Counted from the first letter of the stretch, positions 12,134 through 22,919 are shown. The stretch is 64,000 nucleotides of DNA from Hippasteria phrygiana (GCA_037893225.1 JAZGUH010000027.1:1426001-1490000), one strand, 5' to 3'. A program made the numbers and translations. The notes: generated by a model from the letters alone, not told the origin.

Positions 12134-12321
12134 ATAGCTGTTACACCTCAGTGACAATATTTTATCACCGTCAGGAAAAAATTTGACCCAGTTCACTGTA
12201 GAGGGCATTCCATGCACCAGGATATCTCATGCGCGACCCTATTGTCCAATGAATGGGTTGTACACAAAACTCCATGACACATGTCACTAAGCACACACAG
12301 ACACATACATGTACATACATC
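12134..12321 (+). repeat. Segment duplicated at 14046-14233
   Basis: About 188 bp starting GCTGTTACACCTCAGTGACA are almost identical to 14046-14233, in the same orientation. Differences are few (for example GAAAAAATTT against GAAAATATTT), so the duplication is recent. No coding capacity. Confidence 0.8.
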
Positions 12322-12387
12322 AAATACATGGAGGTAGTGACGTAGCCGTAGCTGTAGCTCTAGACGCCCATTTCGGACACGGCCTTA

Positions 12388-13711
12388 GGGTGCCCTCACA
12401 CCATAGCGATCACCAGTTGCGTATGGTTGCGAATAAAAAATAGTGGTCATAAGTTCCGAACGCAACTAATAGGTTTTATAGGTTTGAAGTACGCAACAAG
12501 CACGCAGGTGATCGCAGACACACGCAGAGTAAGTTCAGAAATTTTGAACATGTTCAATAATTCTCTGCGAATGCCTGCGATCAATTTATACGCAACAGGG
12601 ACGCAACAGGTACGCTACGCACGCAACACGATCGCAACAGGTACGCAACTCATAAGTTATGAACGCAGGTGATCGCAGGTCCAAATTTGAGGTATCTGGT
12701 CAGGTTTTGGTAGCGTACATGTTGCGAATGTGTTGCGTACCTGTTGCGATCATGTTGCGATCTTGTTGCGTGCCTGTTGCAATCCTGTTGCGTGTGTAGC
12801 GTACCCCCAACCTATTGTGCTTATTCCCAGCGTATCCCCAACCTATGCCCTGCGTATCCAACCTATTAGTTGCGTGTGAGTTGCGTGTTAGTTGCGTACT
12901 ACATGCGTGTTGAGAAATGGTATAAATAGTGGGCCTTTTCTAGATCGGTGTCAGTTGTTGGTGGACCTCCGAGGTGACAACATGGAGGTACCTCTTGCTG
13001 TTATTGGACATCAGTTTAATCTGGTCAATTCGCAACTACCACGCAACTAGCACGCAGGTCCAACGCAACTTGTAAGTTTTGAACGCAACTCAAACGCAAC
13101 TCGTAAGTTCTGCACGCAACTCACACGCAACTCGCACGCAACTCGTACGCAGGTGATCGCAGATATTGCGGGATCATAAGTTCAGTTCGCAACCCACACG
13201 CAACCCACACGCAACCCACACGCAACCCACACGCAACCCACACGCAACCCACACGCAACCCACACGCAACCCACACGCAACCCACACGCAACCCACACGC
13301 AACCCACACGCAACCCACACGCAACCCACACGCAACCCACACGCAACCCACACGCAACCCACACGCAACCCACACGCAACCCACACGCAACCCACACGCA
13401 ACCCACACGCAACCCACACGCAACCCACACGCAACCCACACGCAACCCACACGCAACCCACACGCAACCCACACGCAACCCACACGCAACCCACACGCAA
13501 CCCACACGCAACCCACACGCAACCCACACGCAACCCACACGCAACCCACACGCAACCCACACGCAACCCACACGCAACCCACACGCAACCCATAGGTTGA
13601 ATAGGTTAGAAATTGACAAAATTGTTGATTTGGGTTGCGTTTGGTGCGTATAACAATATTGTTTACACGCAACTCATAGGTTTCAGCATACGCTATGGTG
13701 TGAGGGCACCT
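12388..13711. mobile_element. PIF/Harbinger-like non-autonomous element containing an 11-bp satellite
   Basis: Termini share GGTGCCCTCACACCATAGCG as an inverted repeat. TTA occurs immediately outside both ends (12385-12387 and 13712-13714), the 3-bp duplication typical of PIF/Harbinger. The interior is built almost entirely from variants of ACGCAAC and GATCGCAG on the left, inverted GTTGCGT variants in the middle (about 12720-12910), and a perfect 11-bp array at 13188-13592. There is no transposase ORF. The long repeat-encoded ORFs are not genes. Confidence 0.75.
13188..13592 (+). repeat. Tandem array of CGCAACCCACA, about 37 copies
   Basis: A virtually perfect 11-bp unit is repeated for about 405 bp. 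Because 11 is not a multiple of 3, three units make a 33-bp coding period. This keeps all frames open and yields spurious proteins on both strands. Confidence 0.98.
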
Positions 13712-13831
13712 TTAGACACATAATTGCGTAGGGATAGAGCCTATCATTGGAAATACGGGTTATAAGGCGTTTTTCTGCAGTCTTGCTGAACAGTTTAATT
13801 AATCTAAGTTTAACCTTTAAACTAAGGAATT

Positions 13832-14047
13832 CAGCAGCTCTTGGAATAGTTTGACGTGGTTGATCTACGCCTTAATGAGAGGGTTTAATTTCGTGATACT
13901 TTGAATCAGTTAATAATTTTGGGTGGGCAATTATCGACGACTTCTGCAATTTTGATAGTGGCTTGTCTTTTGCGTGTACATTAAAATGCGCAGACCAGAC
14001 TTGCATAATCATTGTACCGTACATGTATGCATGAGTCAACCGCGTAG
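13832..14047 (+). repeat. Left copy of a 215-bp direct repeat flanking the LINE region
   Basis: Starts CAGCTCTTGGAATAGTTTGA and runs to CAACCGCGTA. A near-identical copy lies at 16617-16832. The pair brackets 2.57 kb that includes a small ORF and the LINE. Confidence 0.85.
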
Positions 14048-14233
14048 CTGTTACACCTCAGTGACAATATTTTATCACCGTCAGGAAAATATTTGACCCT
14101 GTTCACTGTAGAGGGCATTCCATGCACCAGGATATCTCATGCGCGACCCTATTGTCCAATGAATGGGTTGTACACAAAACTCCATGACACATGTCACTAA
14201 GCACACACAGACACATACATGTACATACATCAA
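14046..14233 (+). repeat. Second copy of the 188-bp duplicated segment
   Basis: Matches 12134-12321. It directly follows the left 215-bp repeat, so the two duplicated blocks are juxtaposed here but separated at their other locations. Confidence 0.8.
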
Positions 14234-14759
14234 ACACAGAGTCCATGATCAAATACAGAAGTCCTAAACCCACGTTGCTTTTTTTCTCATCAAAGTCAGC
14301 CACATCGGTGTTAATTCACAGACAGGTAAGATTTGTCAACATTCTGGAGGCCAGCTCTCATTTAGAGAAAAATAGGATGGTATCGGAACACTCTGAAATA
14401 TTATATTACTGCAGAGCCAAAAAGATCACGTTAATTTGTATCATTTTTTCATCATTTAAGTTCTATTGACAGTGGTTGTACATGCATGTCTTTTCGGGGG
14501 ACAAATTAGGGTTTTATTGCAGGTGACTGTGCGATTTTCAGCAGAGATTTTTAATTTTCACTGAAAAGTAGACACTTTTTACTCTCGTCTTAGTTTCTTT
14601 AAAGGTAATATACAACATTTACAAACATAAAAAAACAAAACTATGAAAACCAAATTTGTTAAATAAGCTTTGAGAAAGAACAAATGCCCAAAATACCAAG
14701 TTTGTGCTATTTATAATCAGAAAATTTCATTTTCATTTGCTCATTGACAAAATAGGAAA

Positions 14760-15032
14760 ATGCAACGACGTACGGACAGGACATTACTAGAAACGGCATT
14801 GGAGAATGCCACAGATGCGCTGGCTCGATACTCCAAGGAAGCGGGCATGAGGAAGCAGTACGCCGTCGACGAGACGTGTCTGACGGCGCACCGGGCGAAC
14901 CTCCTGCGCCAGATGACCGCCGCATCGGCAGAGCTCGCACGGTACGGCGACATGCTGCAGAATCGGGGCCGCGGCCGAAATCTCGGCGAAGCTTCACTGA
15001 ATCTGCAGGAAGGAAAAATTCCAGTAAATTGA
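14760..15032 (+). CDS. Small GC-rich ORF, 90 aa, helical; unknown function
   Basis: ATG at 14760, TGA at 15030-15032. The sequence is far more GC-rich than its AT-rich flanks and encodes a charged, probably all-helical peptide (for example LLETALENATDALARY and LLRQMTAASAELARY). It ends just beyond a possible splice site. I do not recognise a family. It may be a small gene, an exon captured into a mobile element, or a relict. It lies between the duplicated blocks and the LINE tail. Confidence 0.35.
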   Translation: MQRRTDRTLLETALENATDALARYSKEAGMRKQYAVDETCLTAHRANLLRQMTAASAELARYGDMLQNRGRGRNLGEASLNLQEGKIPVN

Positions 15033-15049
15033 TCCAACTGCTAAAATGA

Positions 15050-16612
15050 TGAAGATAAGGATGGATTTAGAAATAAAGAGTAAATAAATACAAAACCCCT
15101 CACTATTGAAGAAGGTACGACTTAAGATTACGTTGAAAACTAAATAAACTCGGGCTATTCCTTAAACTTAGAGGTAATCCATTCCAATGAGGTGGCCCAG
15201 AGTGCCTAATGCTATGTCTGAAGGCAGATGTTCTAAACTTAAAAATGTGCAAAAGGGAAGATGACCTGGTATTGTAACTATGTATATTATAATTTGGTTG
15301 AAACATGTTAACAAAATACTGGGAAAGTTGATTAAGGGAGTGCTTATAAATAAATACCATTTGCTGAAAAACATTGATATTATTGACAGGAAGAATATGA
15401 TGATTTTTGAATAAAGGACTGGTACTAGCTCTATAATGACTGTTAGAAATTACACGGATAGCCTTCTTTTGTAATTTGATTAAATTACCTAAATTACTTG
15501 GAAATCCATTAGCCCATACAATGTTACAATAAGAAATATAAGGTCAAATTAAGGAGCAATAAAGAATGCGCAAAATATTAACTGGGAATACAGATCTCAA
15601 ACGGCTGATAATTCCAATAGATTTAGAAATTTTGTTACAAACAGCACTAATGTGGGGCTTCCAAGTGAGCTGACTGTCAATAAAAACTCCAAGGAATTTA
15701 GTTGAATCAACCTGAAGGACTGGTTCATTGCACCTGGTAATATTAAAATTATGAACACATTTTTTGTTCCTGTTGCAGAAAATCATAAAATTACATTTCT
15801 TATAATTAATGGACAATCTATTAGCCATAAACCAATCACAGACATTAACTAGATGAATATTAACATCATGAAATAATGTAGGAAGATCCTTATTAGAACA
15901 TAAGGAATTTGTATCATCAGCATAAAGTAAAAAGGAAAACAAGTTGGAAGAATTACATATGTCATTAATATATATTATAAATAGAAGTGGACCCAATAAT
16001 GAGCCTTGTGGAACACCACATGATATTTCTGACAAACAAGAGGTACAATTGTTATAAGTAGTACATTGATGGCGGTTGGATAGATAGCTAGAAAACCAGT
16101 TTAACGCAACACCACGAAATCCATACAAATCTAACTTATCTAACAAAATACTATGATTAATTGTATCGAGGGCCTTCGATAAATCTAAGAAGATACCCAT
16201 AATATACAGATTGTCTTCGAAACCGTCAATAATTTTATTGGTCAAATTAATCAGAGCCATAGACGTTGATCGATTGCTACGGAACCCGTACTGACCATCA
16301 TAGAGCAAATTGAACTTGTCCAAAAATTTAACTGTCCTGTTATACACAATTTTTTCGAATAATTTAGAAAAACAAGATAAAACAGAAATAGGACGATAAG
16401 TACCAATGACAGTCGGATCTCCGCTTTTAAAAATCGGTGTAACTCTGGCTAACTTTAACTTATCTGGAAAAATACCAGTGGTCAGAGACAAGTTAATAAT
16501 ATAACAAAGAGGGCCACTGATACTCCCGATAACAGATTTGACCACCCTTGGACTAATATTATCAAGACCTGCAGCTGTATTTTTCAAAGACCCAACAATA
16601 TTACTAATCTAA
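15050..16612 (-). mobile_element. 5'-truncated non-LTR retrotransposon (CR1/L2/Jockey-type RT)
   Basis: The minus-strand reading frame from about 16610 down to a TAG at 15103 encodes most of a reverse transcriptase. Features are NTAAGLDNISP, YRPISVLSCFSKLFEK, QYGFRSNRSTSMAL, DLSKALDTINH (motif A), GVPQGSLLGPLLF, LLYADDTNS (catalytic YADD) and LGVFIDSQLTW, then a C-terminal tail ending FQRNLKSYLLQ. One in-frame TGA at 15544-15546 interrupts an otherwise open frame. The N-terminal RT, endonuclease and ORF1 are absent. The 5' truncation abuts the right 215-bp repeat. Classification within the CR1/L2/Crack group is by motif impression only. Confidence 0.9.
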
Positions 16613-16616
16613 TATT

Positions 16617-16832
16617 ACAGCTCTTGGAATAGTTTGACGTGGTTGATCTACGCCTTAATGAGAGGGTTTAATTTCGTGATACTTTGAATCAGTTAATAAT
16701 TTTGGGTGGGCTATTATCGACGACTTCTGCAATTTTGATAGTGGCTTGTCTTTTGCGTGTACATTAAAATGCGCAGACCAGACTTGCATAATCATTGTAC
16801 AGTACACGTATGCATGAGTCAACCGCGTACAG
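16617..16832 (+). repeat. Right copy of the 215-bp direct repeat
   Basis: Matches 13832-14047 nearly base for base. It begins immediately after the 5'-truncated end of the LINE. Confidence 0.85.
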
Positions 16833-18220
16833 TGCTGTTTTTTACTACGTTCTGTCAAAATATGTTTTGAAACTTGGTACACGTATTCCTTGCGTGAATA
16901 TTCATCTGTTTATATTACTCATTGTACAGAAAGTATCAATAGAGGGCGCTGTATAGCTATTTGACAATTTTGTTGTTTAGATTTTTTTAAAGTTTTTTCA
17001 AAGATATACTGTCTGTAACACTTTTATATTTAACTGTCGTTTTTCATAAATACTTTACTATTGTTAGGTTACTCGTGGTTTTGCATGCATGTCTTATTTG
17101 GTACAAAATTTGAGGCTACATTGCATGATATCGATTTTTAGCCAAGACTTTTCATTTTTACGGTAAACCAGCCACATTTTGATCTTACATCTTTAAAAAG
17201 GCAAACATGAACATCAACAGTTTAATATGAACGTGTTCTGTGCTCTTTTCGATTTTCAATAATGAAAGTTATTCACTTCTGAATGACACTTCGAACAAAA
17301 AACCCACCCATATAGGCCTATATTAGTTTTTAAATAAAAATAATTATTTGCGGCCCAACAATTATTCGGGATATCTTGTGCCCCTACCAAAAACGGGGAT
17401 AAGCCACTGACTGCCCTTAAACTTCCTTACCAGGGTTATTTTCCAGCAATCTACATCACGATCGCTTATTTAAAGGTAATATACATCATTGCTTTTGCTG
17501 TAATTTTCATGAATAAATTAATTTAGGGGTTAGTATTTTATATCGTGCTAGCAAATACTGTATTGTTTAAAGTTTTGTGTGCATAGATGTTGGGAAAACA
17601 GAGAAAAACTAATTATGTTCTATAGTAGTCTGGTTCCCTGACCATACCTTATATACAAAACGAATTTATAGACGACAGGGAATTCTCAGGTCGGGGAACT
17701 AGACTATTTGCAACGATTGCCGGCCGACGTTGGAAAACGATTATAAATTTCCGCTTTTCTTGAAAACGACAGCACACCAGGTGCCATGATTTCACAGGAT
17801 GCTTGAAACTGCTATTTACTTATAGTTTAGTACGGTATTTCGTAATAATTCAGTAGTTTTGGTTTGGATGTTTGCAAATGGTGTATACTACCTGTAACAG
17901 CTGAACACAACCAACACGTATTCAGATAGATACTGCTGTCAATTGATTTCATTCAAAAAGTTCACCGAGTGGACTTTGAGTTATGTCCCACCTGCGATCT
18001 CCTGTTGACCTGTGATAAACATCTAGAGACTGTGCTGGCGCAACGTGACCTCGCTATTTTTGGACAGAAAATGTTTATTTTTGGATGGCCTTTGTCTTTG
18101 CTACAGTGAACTTCGACAGTGACACCGAAACAAAATGCAGTGACTGTAAAGAAACTATATTGCCTGTTAGACTGGGTATTCCACTTGTGAGGGATCAGCA
18201 CTGCTGCCTGCAAAAACAAA
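16833..18220. other. Gene-free stretch upstream of the P450
   Basis: AT-rich. It holds repeat pieces related to 43.8 and 44.4 kb (including the TAGTCTGGTTCC element at 17624-17706) and the P450 5' leader. No ORF of coding character. Confidence 0.6.
17624..17706. repeat. Short inverted-repeat element, TAGTCTGGTTCC/GGGGAACTAGACTA
   Basis: Complementary ends enclose about 80 bp. A larger surrounding unit (about 17565-17724) is repeated at 43775-43940, where it overlaps the upstream extension of the GPCR reading frame. Confidence 0.6.
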
Positions 18221-21200
18221 ATGGCCGACGCGTTAGGATACGTCCAACTGCTATGGCAGTACTGCACGCTACGTAACGTGGCGTTGTATTCCATTCTCCT
18301 GATGCTAGCGAGGTACACCTACAACCGGCTGAAGCATAGGAACCTGCCGCCTGGGCCCTGGGGATTTCCCATCATCGGAGCCAACTTCCGGCTAGGGTAC
18401 CGTAACCCGGCCGAGGCCTTGCTGGAGATCAGCCGGCAGTACGGGCGGATCTTCAGCATCCGCTTCGGGCCCCAGCTGGTGGTCGTGCTGAATGACGTGG
18501 AGCTGGCCAAGGAAGCATTCGTGAAAAACGCCGATATGTCCAGCGGCAGGCCCCACCCGACTGACATCGGTTTCTCCCTGAGAAAGATGCCAGGTCAGAG
18601 ACCAACAAAATCAAGCTTCTTTTTCCTACATTTATTTAATAGATTTTCTTTACCCAAGCCTAAAACAGAAAAAAAACCTGTTTTTTAAATATTATTTTGG
18701 AGCCCTGGCGTACATTACAAATTCCCCTTGTTTTACTTGGCTACGGCTGGTTGTTACACACATCTATGGTAGCGGCTTCAGCCACTTCCCATATACTAAT
18801 GTGTAATTTGTGTAATGTCAAGCCGTAGCAAAGTAATTCGGACACGGCCTAAGCTTCAAAGCATCGAATAATGTCCCGGCCTTTCACGATTCACAGCCCA
18901 GCTGATCCGATCTGAGGGGCAGGACTGGAAGGATCTACGCAGCTTCACCCTGAAGGCTCTACGCCAGTTCGGCGTGGGTACCCGCGAGATCGAGAAGGTC
19001 ATAGAGGAGGAGGCCCAGCTGCTATGCGCTGCGCTGGAGGCAGAGTCCGGGACCAGCGGAGGAATCCTGGATCCCCGGAGACTGCTCAACATGGCCGTGG
19101 CCAACATCATCTGCTCCTTCACCTTCGGTTACCGGATGGAGTACACCTCCCCAGAGTTCGTCAAGATCGTCGAGAGCATCAGAGACATCTCCCGGGACAC
19201 CTCCCTGACCAACCTCATGCAGGTCTGGCCGCTCTTGATCTTGACCCCGGCCTACAGTGCTGTCCGGAGCGGAATCATGACCTTTAAGCGCATGGCTCAA
19301 AAGGTCATTGACCAGCATAAAGAGAGCTATGACCCTAACGACATGAGAGACGTGCTGGACCTGATGATTGCAGAGATCAAGAGGGGGAAAGACGCCCGGA
19401 TCCCCATCGATGATGCCTATCTTTGGATCAATGTGGGCGAGCTGTTTGGGGCTGGTGCAGACACCACCATCAACTCACTCATGTGGGCCGTGTTTGAGAT
19501 GACCACAAGACAAGACGTGCAGAACAAGGTTTGTCTTAGGCCCAAAAAAATTGTGTTGCCCTCGGACTGACCAACCGTAAAAATCGACAGAATCAGGGTC
19601 GACGTTTTTTAATTATTTTTTTTTACCCCCCCCCCCAAAAAAAATCAATAAAAACATAACTTTTTGACGTGTTTTTGCTGAGAGCAATAAAGGAAACTTG
19701 ATACTAAAAGTTTTAAGTCCCTTGGTGGCTCCCTCGGGAATTAGTAAACTTGCACCAGTCCTTTCGTCTGTTTCTCCTTTTGTGACCGTTTGTAAGTCAT
19801 ACCGGTGATGGGGAAATGATTGAGGGCGCTATTAAAGTCTCACACACACAAAAACAAAAACATGAGCAGGATTTGAACATTGTGTTTTAAGAATTACCGT
19901 ACCGGCGCTGTACCAACTGAGCTATCTTACTGTTTCCTGGCGGTATTCCATTCTTTTCCCCACCAGAACAACAATTAAAACACCAGATCGAGTTTACTCT
20001 GTCTGTTGAAGGGATGGAGGTTTGGTCCCCCTCTGAAATGACAATCCACACACTGGGGTTGGGTCGCCCGGTATAGGGGAGGGGTGGGTCGCCATGTAGG
20101 GGAGAGGTGGAGACACAATGGATAGGTGCATTACCCTTTAAACATGAAGTCGGGCAATTTTTACGACTGGAATTGGCTTCATTCTTTACCAGGTCCGGAA
20201 AGAGATCCACGATGTCCTTGGCACCCGCCGGCCGCCCAGGATGTCCGACCGGGGCAGCCTGCCGTTCACCCAGGCGGCCGTCATGGAGTCTTTCCGGCTG
20301 AGGCACCCGGGCCCCACCGGCTCACTGCACCGTACCACAGCCCCCATGCACATCGCTGGTTACACTGTACCGGAGAACACTTTCGTGACCAGTCCACAGT
20401 GGAGCATGCACCGGGATCCGCGGGAGTTCAAGCGGCCGTACGAGTTCGACCCCGGTAACTTCTTGAACTCGGAGGGCAACTTCACCGAGCCGAAGGGGTT
20501 CATGCCGTTTGGCGTTGGTAAGATAAACATTGCCTGGCTTATTTTAAATCAGAGCAGTTCGGGTCGGCGTAGTGGTTCTTTCCTCGCCTTCCACCTCTCC
20601 GGTTCGATTCCCGTCCAGGGATACTGTGTGGATTGAGTTTTCAGTCCCTACTCGACTAAGGAGATTTTGTACTTGGGGGTTCCCCTCCTTCTACTAAAAC
20701 CAAACATTCCTGTTTCTCACTCAAAAGCTATGACCTGGGAGAGAACAGTGTTAATGCGCTGACCAGGCTACCCAGGTTAATTAAGAAATTAAAAAGAAAT
20801 TAAAAAAACAAGTAACCAATCAAAACAGCTGTGGCGGTTGTACGGAGCGCGGGAGGGGTTAATTAAGAGTAGTTAAAATATGAGTTTAATAACAATTCTT
20901 TATTAAGGAACACTAAAATTATCTTGGCAATGTCCTGAAATATGCCCCGGACCCCTAGCGGGACATGCCTTCGGCTCTTGCGGGTGCGTCGGCACCCACA
21001 TCTGCCCCCCTCCCCCCAGCTTGAGCCAACCCAGATCTGCCCCTGAATGGGATACGTGCGCTGTCAGTTTGTGTTTGTTTTGTATGTTGAATAATGGTAG
21101 GCCTATAGAGCGCACAATTGTGAGGTGGGATTTTCTTATTGTAAATTAGATTTTAAAACTTGGCTGTCTTTTCTTTTGAACTATATTCGGGTGTGCCTTT

Positions 21201-21425
21201 CATATGACGCTTCATATGATTCTATTTTAATCTTCAGGTCCACGAGTCTGTGTGGGCGAGTCCTTGGCCCGCACGGAGCTCTTCGTTTTCTTTTCCACCT
21301 TGATGCAGCGGTTCAAATTCGAGATGGCCCCCGGTCAAGTCCTACAGGACAACGGGCATGGTCACTTCGGAGCAACCTACACCCCGAAACCCTACAAGGT
21401 GCGCCTCACGCCCGTGGCTCATTGA
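18221..21425 (+). CDS. Cytochrome P450, clan 2 (CYP2-like), 4 exons, 505 aa
   Basis: Exons 18221-18593, 18897-19528, 20193-20517 and 21238-21425 join in phases 1, 0 and 1 to give 505 codons, with GT-AG at all introns. A hydrophobic N-terminal anchor (residues about 20-35) is followed by the PPGP hinge (43-46), placing it in the ER membrane. Signature elements are WKDLR in helix C, GAGADTT in helix I (about 309), ESFR (the K-helix ExxR, about 367) and the heme loop FGVGPRVCVG with the ligand Cys near 448. This last motif is split across the exon 3/4 junction. The start ATGG follows AAA, a good Kozak context. Length is normal for microsomal P450s and nothing is broken. A monooxygenase using P450 reductase is expected. 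The substrate cannot be read from sequence; CYP2, CYP17 and CYP18-like families are alternatives. Confidence 0.92.
19865..19928 (-). repeat. SINE head fragment (family 1) in P450 intron 2
   Basis: On the minus strand: GATAGCTCAGTTGGTACAGC (A box), GCCGGTACGG and a B-box-like TTCAAATCCTGCTC. This matches the head of the SINEs at 21.6, 33.6, 41.7 and 52.4 kb. Confidence 0.6.
20560..20706 (+). repeat. tRNA-derived SINE (family 2) in P450 intron 3
   Basis: The tRNA-like head has GGCGTAGTGGTTC and the B box GGTTCGATTCCCGT. It is followed by a tail (GTGGATTGAGTTTTCAGTCC ... CTACTAAAAC) that matches the minus-strand copy at 786-935. Confidence 0.65.
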
Positions 21426-21493
21426 AAACCACGTATTAAGATGCAAAGGCTCTCAATATGAATTATCACCAGGGACTAATTACACATCAGATC

Positions 21494-21643
21494 TCACTCT
21501 AAAAAGTGTGTTTAGCAATTAAACATAATCTTGCTATCAGTTTGTAAACATGTTTAGAAGCTAAAAAATACGTGTCTAATTCCTTAACACTATCCGTCAA
21601 TACTCTAAACGTGTTTTAGTATTTAAACATGTTTACAAACTGA
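21494..21643. repeat. Left part of a GTGTTTAGCAA MITE, split by nested insertions
   Basis: Begins CACTCTAAAAAGTGTGTTTAG and ends ATGTTTACAAACTGA (21629-21643). The same 15 bp reappear at 33712-33726, where the MITE continues to 33781. The 15-bp repeat is the target-site duplication of the SINE dimer. Confidence 0.7.
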
Positions 21644-21791
21644 CTAGCGCCCACCCGAACAAAGATACTGACAATTTGGGAGACCGCCAACATAGGGCAA
21701 GATAGCTCAGTTGGTTGAGCGCCGGTACGGTTACCCGGAGGTCGCAGGTTCGAATCCCGCTCCTGCCAGTTTCTTTGTTCACTTTGAAAAT
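21644..21791 (+). repeat. tRNA-derived SINE (family 1), first unit of a dimer
   Basis: Starts CTAGCGCCCACCCGAAC. It carries A box TAGCTCAGTTGG and B box GGTTCGAATCC, and ends TTTCTTTGTTCACTTTGAAA. A 170-bp linker (to 21959) connects it to the second unit, which is now displaced to 33568 by the palindromic element. Confidence 0.85.
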
Positions 21792-21959
21792 GTATTCAAA
21801 TTTACCTAGTCAGTTTCCCTTATGGATTGTTTGACGAAATATAAGTTAAAAAGTCGTATCCTCATTGAGTGATCCCCACAATGTCGCTTCCCATGTTGTA
21901 TCGTAAAATTGGGTGTGATCCCTGGCTTTTCGGCATTCTGGGTTAATGTCTTCTGACTT

Positions 21960-21965
21960 AGCGCC
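21960..21965. repeat. Left 6-bp target duplication AGCGCC
   Basis: AGCGCC here and at 33568-33573 flank the element. The related uninterrupted site at 41658-41676 reads CTTCTGACTAGCGCCCACCC, with a single AGCGCC (41666-41671), supporting the boundaries. Confidence 0.9.
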
Positions 21966-22405
21966 AGTAGTGTGTTGGGTCTATAGTGGACTCATTAGCA
22001 TAATAACAGGAAAAACAAAAGGCACCTAAGAATCTTTAGGGGACTAATTAGCATAAAATCAAAAAAAAAAAAAATTTAATAAAAAAGAAAAGAAAAAACA
22101 TAAGAAACCTAAAAATCTTGATAGGACAGCGTAGGACGTAAGAATCTTAATAGGACAGAACCTAAGAATCTTTAGGGGACTAATTAGCATAATTAAAGGA
22201 AAAACAAAAGGAACCTAAAAATCTTGATAGGACAGCGTAAGAATCTTAATAGGACAGCGTAGGACCTAGGAATCTCTATAGGACAGTGTAGAACCTAGAA
22301 ATATTTATCAGACAGGGTATGTGCATAACCTTGGAGGAAAAAAAACCTGAGAATATCTATAGGACAGGATATAAATTGTGAGAGCCTAAAAATCGACCGA
22401 TCAGA
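21966..22405. repeat. Subterminal degenerate repeats, left arm
   Basis: About ten copies of a 20-28-bp motif of the type CCTAAGAATCTTTAGGGGAC or CCTAAAAATCTTGATAGGAC, often followed by AGCGTAGG. Two copies continue into ACTAATTAGCATAA. They lie between the terminus and the first gene. Plausible binding sites for integrase, terminal protein or a replication factor (inference). Confidence 0.85.
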
Positions 22406-22425
22406 GTGCAATGAATTTAGAAACA

Positions 22426-22431
22426 TATATA
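22426..22431 (+). promoter_or_regulatory. TATA box of the left-arm death-fold ORF
   Basis: CATATATAC lies about 60 bp before the ATG at 22488, leaving room for a start site and short leader. The right arm has the mirror copy near 33100. Confidence 0.5.
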
Positions 22432-22487
22432 CAGTAACTGTTTCGAGCCGACTACGTCATTTAGCAATTTATCAACCTCAAATCAAG

Positions 22488-22850
22488 ATGGAAGACTCCG
22501 GAATCGAGCCTGACCCCTTTCAACGAATGAGCCATTTATCTACGTTACCAACGGAGTTTCAGTTGAGTCAGCTTGCTCATAATCTCTTGAAAGAAAGCGA
22601 TCACGTAGCTTTAAAATTGGGATGTCGACAACCATGGGAGATGGTCATGTATGCTCTAGGATCTTCAAACGCAGACATTTTTAAACACAAGGAAGAAAAC
22701 AGATATAACGATTGGGCGCAATGTTTTAGCGCGCTAATCCAGTGGAAACAACGCCTATACCGAAATGCCACGATAGACAGGATTATTTCCGTTTGTCAAC
22801 AATGTAATATAACTCACAGCGCTTATGAATTTTTGTTACCGAGCGCATAA
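22488..22850 (+). CDS. Death-fold-like protein, left arm (120 aa)
   Basis: ATG 22488 to TAA 22850. After an acidic leader, residues 25-112 fit a death-domain pattern: an N-terminal amphipathic helix, a helix around HVALKLGCRQPWEMVMYALG, a charged connector (IFKHKEENRY), then ALIQWKQRL and NATIDRIISVCQQC. The last two match the helix 4-6 signature of death domains, where a Trp helix is followed by NAT and a hydrophobic helix. Death folds assemble apoptosis and innate-immune complexes. A mobile element carrying one would most simply act as a decoy or inhibitor (inference). The right-arm copy (32681-33043) encodes the same protein. Convergent with the next ORF. Confidence 0.65.
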   Translation: MEDSGIEPDPFQRMSHLSTLPTEFQLSQLAHNLLKESDHVALKLGCRQPWEMVMYALGSSNADIFKHKEENRYNDWAQCFSALIQWKQRLYRNATIDRIISVCQQCNITHSAYEFLLPSA

Positions 22851-22909
22851 CCAAAGGGGAAAATTCATGGTCGAGATGTGGTTGAAGTTATAGTCCCGAA
22901 AAGGACTGG

Positions 22910-22915
22910 TTTATT
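22910..22915 (-). promoter_or_regulatory. Polyadenylation signal of the left-arm small ORF
   Basis: AATAAA on the minus strand, five bases after the TAA stop. The mirror copy on the right arm is at 32617-32622 (+). Confidence 0.55.
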
Positions 22916-22919
22916 GTAC

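Noticed and set aside
13188..13592. CRISPR-like array
   Set aside because: The units are contiguous without spacers and the context is eukaryotic.
13121..13672. Long ORFs on both strands (up to 183 codons) of repeating HTQPTRNP and VACGLRVGCVW type
   Set aside because: They are translations of the 11-bp satellite. The period keeps every frame open, and no start context or domain supports a protein.
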